A stretch of DNA of 64,000 bases, taken from contig NZ_AFEJ02000001.1 of the NCBI RefSeq assembly GCF_000238775.2, positions 1,612,001 to 1,676,000 of the forward strand, in the 5' to 3' direction. Below are positions 10,021-19,300 of the stretch, one piece after another. Origin of the DNA: Acaryochloris sp. CCMEE 5410. GTDB taxonomy: Bacteria > Cyanobacteriota > Cyanobacteriia > Thermosynechococcales > Thermosynechococcaceae. The notes beneath the pieces are model-generated. The model had not been told where the DNA came from, did no database searches, and was given only the letters and a program-made list of their open reading frames with translations. Each line of letters begins with the position of its first letter. Position 1 is the stretch's first letter. Position numbers and translations under genes: made by a program.

Positions 10021-12360
10021 TTAGTTCTTAATGCCGTTGGCAACAACACCTAGGATAGGAATCTGAGCAATTTCCAGCATACGAAGGCTTTCCTTCAAGA
10101 GGCTTCTGGGAACGCTGCCTAGATGGGCAACCACCATTAAGCCATCTGTTTGAGGTGCAATAATGGTTGGATCTGCCAGGTTGAGGGGTGGGCAGTCATA
10201 GATAACTAAATCAAACTGTTCGGCAAACACACCCATCAGCTTCTGCATCTTTTGAGACGCCAAGATGCGGGTTGGATCCGATGGCAACATCCCTGCTGTC
10301 AATATAAAGAGGTTCTCGGTCCCAGGCAGCGGATGAATGGTGGACTGAAGATTACCTTCCGTCGCCATCAGGTCACTCAATCCAGGGCTGTTGGGTAAGT
10401 TGAGAACGCGACTAAGGCTGGGAGCCCGCAAATCAGCATCGACCAACAAGACTCGTCTTCCCATGGCCGCTGCGGCCTGAGCTAGGTGCATCGAGGTGGT
10501 GGATTTCCCTTCCTGAGGTGAGCAGGATGAAATAACCAGGGAAGAAATAGGTAAGTCAGGATTGAGGAGATGTAGTTGAGAGTAAAGGGATCGGAAGGCC
10601 TCTAAGAACGGTGAATAGGAGTACTCCGAAGCTTTCTTGTTATTGGCAAAATTACTCAAGTTAGCCAAAGAGAATTGCTCATTATTGAGCAGTGAAGGCT
10701 GTTCTTTTTGCTCAAGTAGCGCCAATCCAACTTCACTCTTTAGGAAGTCACTCTCTGAAGATAAGAAGGGCGTTTCTTCCAGCTGCTTTTGCTGTGGAAT
10801 GATACCTAGGATTGGACGCTTTAATTCAGCCCGGAGATCCTGTAGGGAGTGAATGGCATCATTGGTTCGATCCAAGAGAATCGCAATACCTACACCAAGT
10901 AAAAGACCCAGCATTGTGCCTAGAGCTAAATCACGAGGTAGATTCGCGTTGCTCATGGTTGCAACAGAAGGTTCACCTAGCAACTCCCAAGGCACTTCAT
11001 TCCGAGCCGCATTGATTAAGAGTTCCTCTCGTTTCTCCAGGAATTTGCGATAAGTATCATTGGCAATCTGAAGTTTCCGCTGTAGATTTTCATACTGGCG
11101 GGTGATGGCAGGCAACTGCCCCATCTTCTGTTGTAGAGAGGATTGGGCTCTCAAAATTCCCTGTCGTTTTGCTTCCAGAACTTGAAGCTGTACCGCAGCA
11201 TCTACAAATTGTTGACTCATCCCCTTCCGCAGGGAGTTTTGATAAGGCAGCGCTGCTGTGTCGGGAATCGTACTAGATAGATTCCGGCCAAGGCTATTGC
11301 GGGCTGCCTGGTTGATGAGAGGCAACAGCTTACTACGCTGTTCCCGTAAGTCAACCACTTCCGGGTGATTACTGGTGAGTTCTGCCGACCGAATGGCGAG
11401 TTGAGACTCAATTTCCTGCAATTGCGTCCGCAATTTCTGATAGCTGGGAGACTCTGTCAGCACCGTGGCCGCTTCTGCACCGGATGGAGTCAACTTTAGT
11501 TGCTGTTGTAGGGTCGTATATAACTGCCGAGTCTCCATAAGCTGAATTTGATTTTCAGCTAGCTGGCCTTGAATTGCACCGGCCTGAGAGGAAACCTGAC
11601 CACCAAACGTTGCCGGGTCTAGGAGCTGATACTGTTCACGGAACCGTTGCAGTAGCTGTTCAAATTGACGAACTTGACCTTCAGCTTTGGGGAGTTGCTG
11701 ATCAACAAACTGAATCGCCCTTCTTAAGTTCGTTTGTCGCTCATTGACACTGTAATCGGTGTATTGCTGAGCTACTTCAGCGGCAATCACTTTCGCAGAG
11801 TCAGGATCGGCAGCATCAAGGGTCACTGACAATATCTTGGTGGGCGCTTTGTTTTCGGCAACCCGCTCAATCGTTAGGCTCTTAGCCAACTTTTTGTAGG
11901 ACAAATTAGGATATTGGGGACTCAATTTATCCGCAATGGGTTGAAGAATTTGAGGACTCAGAAGAATTTGGATCTGCGTTGGATAATCAAGAACTGTCTG
12001 GGAAGCCTGAGCGTTTCCTAAGTCTTGCGCATTAACTGGGGTATTGTTACCACTAATCGCGGAAACAACTTCACTTTCAGCAGTAACAGGCTCAATCAAG
12101 AGTCGAAATTGACCTTGATAGGATGATGGCCGGGTACGGCTCCAGTAAAGGGTTGAAACCGCAACAGCAGCCGTCACTAAAACGACCACCGGGAAGCGCC
12201 GACGAATAGCTCCAAACAGCTGGCCAAGATTTAAGCCTCCTTCTTCTTCTACACCGGCTTGAAAAGACTGAGGAAGGAGAGTGAGCGATGGAGTTGGAGT
12301 TTCTTTGACGGTCTCCAATCGCTGTAATCTCGTCATTTTTGAGTTAGGGCTAGGTTTCAT
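10021..12360 (-). CDS. Wzc-like polysaccharide co-polymerase with BY-kinase-type ATPase domain
   Basis: A 779-residue inner-membrane protein for export and chain-length control of a surface polysaccharide. Order: N-terminal cytoplasmic tail; first membrane span (FPVVVLVTAAVAVSTLYW, about residue 55); Wzz domain; long periplasmic coiled coil; second span near residue 480 (LGTMLGLLLGVGIAILLD); C-terminal P-loop domain with SSCSPQEGKSTTSMHLAQ (Walker A), LLVDADLRAPS (Walker A') and DLVIYDCPPLNLADP (Walker B). The protein ends GVVANGIKN without the tyrosine cluster typical of autophosphorylating BY kinases, so kinase activity is doubtful. It lies downstream of the glycosyltransferase locus on the same strand but is separated from it by 1.3 kb. 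Confidence 0.9.
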   Translation of the reverse strand: MKPSPNSKMTRLQRLETVKETPTPSLTLLPQSFQAGVEEEGGLNLGQLFGAIRRRFPVVVLVTAAVAVSTLYWSRTRPSSYQGQFRLLIEPVTAESEVVSAISGNNTPVNAQDLGNAQASQTVLDYPTQIQILLSPQILQPIADKLSPQYPNLSYKKLAKSLTIERVAENKAPTKILSVTLDAADPDSAKVIAAEVAQQYTDYSVNERQTNLRRAIQFVDQQLPKAEGQVRQFEQLLQRFREQYQLLDPATFGGQVSSQAGAIQGQLAENQIQLMETRQLYTTLQQQLKLTPSGAEAATVLTESPSYQKLRTQLQEIESQLAIRSAELTSNHPEVVDLREQRSKLLPLINQAARNSLGRNLSSTIPDTAALPYQNSLRKGMSQQFVDAAVQLQVLEAKRQGILRAQSSLQQKMGQLPAITRQYENLQRKLQIANDTYRKFLEKREELLINAARNEVPWELLGEPSVATMSNANLPRDLALGTMLGLLLGVGIAILLDRTNDAIHSLQDLRAELKRPILGIIPQQKQLEETPFLSSESDFLKSEVGLALLEQKEQPSLLNNEQFSLANLSNFANNKKASEYSYSPFLEAFRSLYSQLHLLNPDLPISSLVISSCSPQEGKSTTSMHLAQAAAAMGRRVLLVDADLRAPSLSRVLNLPNSPGLSDLMATEGNLQSTIHPLPGTENLFILTAGMLPSDPTRILASQKMQKLMGVFAEQFDLVIYDCPPLNLADPTIIAPQTDGLMVVAHLGSVPRSLLKESLRMLEIAQIPILGVVANGIKN

Positions 12361-13381
12361 CGCCTTTTAGGGGGGGTAAGTAAAGAACTTAAACTAATGC
12401 CAAACTTTCACATAGCCTGAGTTTCAAGTCAGACTGCAGATACCAAGGAATGAGGGATTAGTAAAATTTCACATATCTCTAGAATAACTTGTTTGTGAAG
12501 GGTTGCAATTGACTCAGATCACATGAACTTGGATACAAGAGGCTACTAGGCTGTTTTGAGGGAATGTAATCACATTATCTGTTAGCAATGGGTGCGTAAG
12601 CACAAACAATTAAGAAGCATATGGGGCAAAGGGAAAGCTGGATGTGACTTGAATCAACAGGGTTGCTATGAATTTAGTTTTCTTATGATTCAAATAAAAT
12701 TTGCTGCAATAAGTCTCACGAGACCCTAAGTCGTTTCTAGCGCTAGAATGAGCGGAAAAATACTCTATATATTGATAATATCTCCCTCGTTTTCAATATG
12801 GGTGCTGATCGTAAATCGATTGGCTAAAAATTGACCACTATCAGTTTCATTTTCTTAGCAGTAACAAAGTCACAGCTATGTCGGTAGTATTAATTGATAC
12901 AAAACTAATAATTATGGATGTATTCTTATTGTAGGCCTTTAGCATTACCAGAACGGTAAGATAAAGTCTGATTTAGTATGTATTAAGGGTGGTTTTCACC
13001 TGTGATCTCTATATTTTTTATATTAAAAAAATAAGCAGGCAATAATTTTCCTCCTTTAATAAATAAAAATTCTATAAAATAAAAACCTTTTATTTTTTAT
13101 ATTCCTCTAATCCTAAAATCCTGAATAATTATCTTTTTATATACAATCAGCTCATTTACTCATGATCAGCTAAACATATATTTCAGTTGAATTTATCTCA
13201 CTCCAATAAATATATTTGAATTGTATTTTTATGCAAGTAATTTTACTAATATTTGTTTGGACCAGCTTTTTTATCTGATTAGCACTCAAAGATGAAAGCA
13301 AAGATAGAAGATCTCATAAGTACTCCCTAAAGCTTTCCTGCCACCTTCAGAATCACACTCTATGTTCTAGGCGTTTTCTCA

Positions 13382-13407
13382 TGCTATTTTGGCTATATAA
13401 AATAGCA
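13382..13407. repeat. Perfect hairpin, 9-bp stem
   Basis: Arms TGCTATTTT and AAAATAGCA pair perfectly around an 8-nt loop. It is 23 nt away from a second perfect hairpin in an otherwise gene-free region. It could be an operator, a transcript-processing signal or a remnant of a small mobile repeat; no T-run follows directly, so a simple terminator is unlikely. Confidence 0.5.
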
Positions 13408-13429
13408 CTTAGCATTCAGTGCATAATGA

Positions 13430-13450
13430 TGACTCTAAATCATAGAGTCA
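13430..13450. repeat. Perfect hairpin, 8-bp stem
   Basis: Arms TGACTCTA and TAGAGTCA pair perfectly around the loop AATCA. Second of two neighbouring hairpins in the long gap upstream of the Wzc-like gene. A dyad of this size could bind a dimeric regulator. Confidence 0.5.
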
Positions 13451-13661
13451 ATTCACCTAATTTATGATTCAACGATAGAGTAGGAAAGCTTTTGGAAATA
13501 TTGATTTTGTAGGAGTGACAGGTAAAATGGATGGTTCTTTAGCAAGATACTTGCCACTTATTACATAAAAATTAAAATTTTTATACTATCAAAATAATAT
13601 AATCTTCAAGAGAAAAGGTATTAATAAAATAGGCGAAAATCCCTACTTTTAAAGCACAATT

Positions 13662-16085
13662 TTAGGTATTGACTAACTCGGTAGAGGCTGATTCTGCTGT
13701 GGGAGGTTGCCAAATAGCAGCCTTGATCAAAGCCCAAATCAAAGAAACATTGTAAATCGCCCAGGCAGAGTTCAGAAGATGTAGGCCAGGGTTATCTAAA
13801 GTACCCATTGCATACCGAATTAGGCTCCAAGAAATCCCTAATATAGTCAGAACGACAACCGTGAGTTGAGGGATTACAAGACCAACATACATCCCAGATT
13901 GGCGTTGTTTAGGAGTGACTTGAAACTTAACAGGCCGCCCCGTAAACACACTCCACACTGCTTTGATAAAGAGTGGAAAGAGTGCGATCGCAAATTGTTC
14001 TGCTCGCCATAGTTCCTCCTTCTTAATGCCCCAAGCAGCGGCCATAAAGGTAATCCGGTTGAGAATGAAAGCAGGCACAAAATGGATGGCAAACGCCAGG
14101 CCGTAGGTCTGCACGGGTATCGCTTCTGTAAAAAAGTAAATCAGCGGACAGGCAATGAAAATCAGGGTAAAAAATCCAGAAAAGTAACTATACATCGTCT
14201 GGAAGTATTGCAGCTGCTGCCAAACGGTGAGCCCTTTTTTGGTGAGAGGATTCTCTTGTAGCAAAACTTGAACGGTCCCCTGAGCCCATCTCAATCGCTG
14301 CTTTAAAGTAGAGCTGAGATCATCTGGAGCCAGACCAACCGCTAATACTTCATGATGATACACTGACTTCCACCCTGCAGCATGCAGTCGCATCGCCGTA
14401 TTCATGTCTTCCGTAATACTGGCACTGGAGACCCCACCCACTAACTCAAACTCCTCTAAGCGTTTTTGATCTGCCATATATTCATCGGCGAAATTTTGCA
14501 GCCCTGTCGTGACCAATGCTTCGCGACGTAAAACCGCATTCGTGCCTGTATAAAAGGCTGAACTCATGCCGTCCTTCCCTTGTTGAATCGGGCCATAGAA
14601 CAGACGCGCTTGATGGCCAAAGGGGTCACCGGGAGGAAGGTTATAAAAGTCTTGTGGGGTTTGAACAAAGGCAATATCGCTGTCTTTGTATGCCCCATCC
14701 TGCATACTGTAATCAAAGAAATAGGGCAGGGCTCGCTGGAGAAAATGAGGTTTAGGAATATGGTCAGCATCTAGGGTCAAGATGAGATCGCCGGTTGTTT
14801 CTCCGGAAAATAAGGCATAGTTAATGTTGCCTGCTTTAGCATGATGGGGTTTCCCTTTAGGCTTAGGACGAGCAATATAGCGACTGCGCGCTAGGTCAAT
14901 TAAGTCCTGTTCCTTTTGCTCAATGGTGCATTGTAGGGTCTTGATTTCGGCCTTGAGATAGTCCGTCACCGAGCCATATTGATGATTGAGTAGACGAGTG
15001 CTTTGTTGCAGGCTATGGAGATAACCGGCTAACTGCTGAGTTTGATCTTGAATCCCAGTGGACTCTGGTGAAAAGAACTTGATGGCAATTAAACACTGAC
15101 GTTGATCTAGAGTCGGATTGTAGCTGATAAAGTCAGTGAATTGGCTCATGATGCCAAAGCCTCTCCCTCCTTCAGCCATTAGATCCACATCTTCCAAGGA
15201 TTTGAAGATTTTGTCAGGGTTGTCTAGACCTGGACCTCGGTCCCAAATCTGCAGAACTAAGACATTGCTGGAAATGTTTAATTCCAAATCAATCGGTGTG
15301 GTGGGGGGAAGATCCTTATGGGCATATTTCAAGACATTATCCACACCCTCACCCAATACCGTTTGCAGCTCTAACCAGGGTTTCATGGGAATGTGAGGCT
15401 GCTGAAGCTGCCCAAACCAGTCCAAGGCTACTTGGGCATTCTCTCGTTTGGTTTCTAGGGTCAACGTATGAGACTTTAATTTCTCCTCTCCAGCCGCAAT
15501 TTCTGAGACAAGACTCTGGAGATGCTGCACTTGTGCCTTGAGGTGTAGACGTTGCGAGTTGATCTCATCTGCAGCGGCACGAAGCTGTGGTGTTTGCAAA
15601 TCCCCAATACATAATTGCTCCGACATTTTCCGCATTTGAGGAGAGTTGCCGTCATCCAGTACATAGACCTTCAACTTTGTCGCAGGATAGTCCATGTTAA
15701 GAGCTGCTTTCGCCGTTTCTCGAACCATCTCAACGGGTTCGTTGTAGCAGGTGATAAACACATCAACACTCGGCCATTCAGCCTCTGGCAATGCGGGGCG
15801 CATTTGTCTGAGGGGTTTAACATCTCGGACAATGGGCCGCCAGAGACCGATAAAGAACATGACGCCGCCAATATAGCTATAAATTTCCGCGAGTAATAGC
15901 GGAAGCGCTAACCACAGGGCATTGAAGTTAACCGAATTGAGGATCCGCCACTGCAAATACCAGCCCCCAAAAATGAGGTTTATGATCACCAGAAACCGAA
16001 AGAGTAGGGTCCTATCCTTTAGTCTGATGCGGATATTGCCAGAAAAAGCAGGGGTATTTTCAATAATGGGGACGGCATTAGTCAT
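13662..16085 (-). CDS. Cellulose-synthase-like GT2 glycosyltransferase with inserted RsbW-like HATPase domain
   Basis: An 807-residue membrane glycosyltransferase. GT2 catalytic motifs are split: VLDDGNSPQMRK (142-153) comes before, and TLDADHIPKP (437-446), FYTGTNAVLRR (511-521), ITEDMNTAMRLHAAGW (557-572) and QRLRW (596-600, the QxxRW motif) come after, about 245 extra residues. Those residues contain coiled-coil-like segments (165-215 and 345-400) flanking a GHKL/HATPase_c domain: N box GEGVDNVLKYAH (245-256), G1 box DRGPG (282-286), G2 box GGRGFGI (306-312), most like anti-sigma kinases of the RsbW type. Membrane spans lie near 28-85 and in the C-terminal 200 residues. No PilZ domain for c-di-GMP is visible. 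Product probably a beta-glucan such as cellulose (inference). It follows the DUF3131 genes on the same strand. Confidence 0.88.
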   Translation of the reverse strand: MTNAVPIIENTPAFSGNIRIRLKDRTLLFRFLVIINLIFGGWYLQWRILNSVNFNALWLALPLLLAEIYSYIGGVMFFIGLWRPIVRDVKPLRQMRPALPEAEWPSVDVFITCYNEPVEMVRETAKAALNMDYPATKLKVYVLDDGNSPQMRKMSEQLCIGDLQTPQLRAAADEINSQRLHLKAQVQHLQSLVSEIAAGEEKLKSHTLTLETKRENAQVALDWFGQLQQPHIPMKPWLELQTVLGEGVDNVLKYAHKDLPPTTPIDLELNISSNVLVLQIWDRGPGLDNPDKIFKSLEDVDLMAEGGRGFGIMSQFTDFISYNPTLDQRQCLIAIKFFSPESTGIQDQTQQLAGYLHSLQQSTRLLNHQYGSVTDYLKAEIKTLQCTIEQKEQDLIDLARSRYIARPKPKGKPHHAKAGNINYALFSGETTGDLILTLDADHIPKPHFLQRALPYFFDYSMQDGAYKDSDIAFVQTPQDFYNLPPGDPFGHQARLFYGPIQQGKDGMSSAFYTGTNAVLRREALVTTGLQNFADEYMADQKRLEEFELVGGVSSASITEDMNTAMRLHAAGWKSVYHHEVLAVGLAPDDLSSTLKQRLRWAQGTVQVLLQENPLTKKGLTVWQQLQYFQTMYSYFSGFFTLIFIACPLIYFFTEAIPVQTYGLAFAIHFVPAFILNRITFMAAAWGIKKEELWRAEQFAIALFPLFIKAVWSVFTGRPVKFQVTPKQRQSGMYVGLVIPQLTVVVLTILGISWSLIRYAMGTLDNPGLHLLNSAWAIYNVSLIWALIKAAIWQPPTAESASTELVNT

Positions 16086-16311
16086 GAGACTGTGTATCCT
16101 TACTGCTTGACTAAAGAGTGATGATGTTGGGTTCTACTAACAATATTTTTGAGAATCACCACAGTACCGTTGCGGTTATGTTGAGTATTGACACTTAGAT
16201 GCTCTTTCTCACAACATCTCGCAAAATATTTGTCTTGAGATGGTCTTGAATTGGTCACTAGACTATCGACTGCTAAAGGGAGAGTTTCCATTCGTCTGTG
16301 GGTTGAAGAAG

Positions 16312-19300
16312 TTATTTATCATTGTTTTTGGACAAAGCGCTATGGGGAGCCCCCCAATAGGTGCCGGTCGAATCAGTAATGAGCTGCAATTTAGGCTTGG
16401 GGGTTGGCGGTAGGCCTGTACCAATTTCTTCGTTGGCTACGGCTTTCCACCAGGGGGAGCTACGGGAGATATCCGCAACGAGTAACGGTTGGCGATCGCG
16501 CAAGCGATACAAGATGGACTGCAACACAATACTGTTGGTGGAGCCACTAAAACCAGGATTAGATTGGCCCGATTGCTCATTCACCCCTTCGTAAAAACCC
16601 AATACGGGGTTATACAGATCTAATGCTGACTGATACAGCTCTTGAGCATAGTCATTGTCAGGGAAAATTGCATGGTAGGCGAAAGCGGCAGCACTACTGA
16701 TCACGCGTTGCTCAGACTTTAAGGCTTGGTCAGCGGACGAAGCCGCCCAAGCTTTTTTATCTTTATCCAACAGACTGCTATGGATTACGTAGGGGGCTTT
16801 CGTCGTCAGGGTGGTTCCGGCTGCTGTCAACACCCCTTCACGGTTGTACCGCTCTTGTTGAGCTTGCAACATGGGTAGAACTAATTGTCGCATTTGAGGA
16901 TCTAGGCCCAGTTCTAATCCGTAAACCATAAACGGATTGCTAACGATCTGTTGATCCTTATCAGACTTCTTGCGAGGCCGGTCTCGCTCAATCGGAATTT
17001 GGAACCCTTCTAATTCGGCTGTTTTGTAGTTCCCGCCTACTGCCGCTTCTGTTACATCAAAGCCCCAAAGCTGGAAGCCTCGGGCTGCATATTCTTCATA
17101 GCCCAAGCGAGAATCTGGTTTGACTCGGATTAAACGACGGCCATTGCTGTCAGCTTCGACAAAGGCACTGTGGATACGACCGTCTCGAACAACCCGTAAG
17201 AACGACCAGTCCAATACAATCTCATCAATAATGTCGGTATAGCCTTTATGACACCCCTTGAGATTGTGGAGCGCCAACAAGAAACGGCCCACATCCAAAC
17301 CGGACCAGCCAATCCCTTCAAGAGAAGGGTTCATGCCGTAATCTACCGCCTCAAGGGTGCGAATATCATAGTTGCGATGGGGCAATTCACCACCATGTAA
17401 CGGTAACCGTTTTATTGCACCTAAAAATAAGCGAACCCGCTGATCAAATTCTTCGATGGTAATCACATCCAGGGATTCAGCCGCTTGAAGTGCTGCGATA
17501 TAGTCTCCCATCCCCCAAAGGGTTGCAACTTTCATGTCGCTGCGATCGCTCACCAGTCCCGTACTCGATTCATAATTCGCTTCAAAATATTTCCAGGCTG
17601 CTTTGGCATATCGCTTCTCAGCTAGGTGAGGTCGGCGAGTTAAGTCCTGACAGACCGAAGAATCTTTGGGTTTTCGTCCCGACAAGATGGGAGCCACAGC
17701 CACCTGAACAGGCTGATTCGGCGGTTCCGGCTGTTCTATTTTGCCGATGGGTTCTGGTGGAGGAGCTGGGGTTGATGCGACAACTGGAGCTGGGGCTATA
17801 GCAGGCGCAGGAGTCGGCAAGGATGTCGTCGTTTGACCAGGGGAGAATTGGGGACTAGCACCATCCCCTTCAATAAATTGGCAGCAAACAACTAGGTTCG
17901 GATCAATTGCGCTAGGTTGAGATACGCTTTGCTGAGTGGGAGACTGAGCAACAACAGGGCTAGGTGCTGGCGCAGCACTTGGGCCAGGCGTTGGTGCAGG
18001 AGCCGGAGCGGGTGCAGGCGCTGGAGCAGGCACTGGAGCGGGTGCAGGTGCAGGAGCGGGTGCAGGTGCGGGTGCAGGTGCAGGCGCTGGAGCGGGTGCA
18101 GGTGCAGGTGCGGGAGCAGGTGCAGGCGCTGGAGCGGGTGCAGGTGCGGGTGCAGGCGCTGGAGCGGGTGCAGGTGCAGGAGCGGGTGCAGCAGCCGGAG
18201 CGGGTGCAGCAGCTATATTATCTGGAGCTGGATAGCCTTCTGCAACGATTGTATTTTGGGGACTTCCAGTAGACGCATTAACACCATTCCCACCGATCAA
18301 CGGTCGATATCCCCTGGCCTTGTAATAGAGGATTTCCATGATCAGTCCGTTGGTATTTCCGGTCAGTGCTTGATTCGGCTGATTGGTCTCTTCATACAAT
18401 CCTGCATAAAAGCCACCACCATCCGGGCTCATCAACCCCTTCGCGACTTCAAATAATTTATCCGCATAGGGTTCATCGGGAAAGATATATCGCCAGCCAA
18501 ACGCAGCTTTGGTACTAATACTGCGTTTATCGGGATGAAGCTCATTTTTTTCGGTAATCGTAGCCCAAGCCACGCCATTGGAAAAAACAGTGTTGTAAAG
18601 GAAGTAAGGCGGGCCATCAATATTGTCTTCTGTTACAGCTGTAAGCTGTCCAGTTGCTTGATATCGACGTTTTTGAACTTCTAGAACCCGAGCGGCATAG
18701 TCTCGCATTTGGTCGCCCAGGAAACCAAATTCAATCCCATCCAAAATATAAGATTCACTCACCACATAGTTATTGGCATTTGTTTCTTGATAGGCCCGAG
18801 TATCTACAGGAATCTGCACCCCATAGATTTCGACCATTTGGAAGGGTTCAAAGGATAGTGCTTTGGGGACAGAGAACCCCCATAACTCATACCCTCGGGC
18901 TGCATATTCTTCATACCCTAGACGGCCTTCTTGTACAGGTAGGGTTTGGCCATCTTCCAGTACCGTTGCCCCAAACATATTGCCATCTTCAATGGAACGT
19001 TCAATCGCCCAGCGATCGACAATAGCCTGTAACCAGTCGGCATACTGGGGATGGCAGGTACGGAGAACATGGAAAGCTGCCAGAATTCGACCAATATCGA
19101 GAGCCGACCAGCCAATCCCCCGCTCAATGGGATTGTTGCCGTAATCCACCATGTCACCATTGGCAGCGTTATAAACCTTATTTGGCAGGCTATCTTCGAA
19201 TAATTTCAACCCAGCCAAAGAAGTTAGAAACTTATTCAGCTTTTGATCTAATTCCTCTTGCGGGATCAGGTTCATCCACCGGGCTGCATTCAGAGCCATC

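Larger units (their letters stand above)
12361..13661 (-). other. Long AT-rich intergenic region
   Basis: A stretch of 1.3 kb with no credible gene on either strand. It becomes strongly A/T-rich after about 13000. It separates the stop of the glycosyltransferase gene from the start of the Wzc-like gene, both on the minus strand, so it should hold the Wzc promoter. Two short perfect hairpins sit at 13382-13407 and 13430-13450. Nothing else recognisable was found. Confidence 0.6.

Noticed and set aside
17992-18209. CRISPR-like array
   Set aside because: The unit is a short codon repeat within a coding frame; there are no spacers.
17917-18456. Plus-strand frames rich in Arg/Cys/Gly or Gln/Val/Arg across the repeat
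   Set aside because: They are shadows of the minus-strand Ala-Pro codon repeat in the DUF3131 gene.
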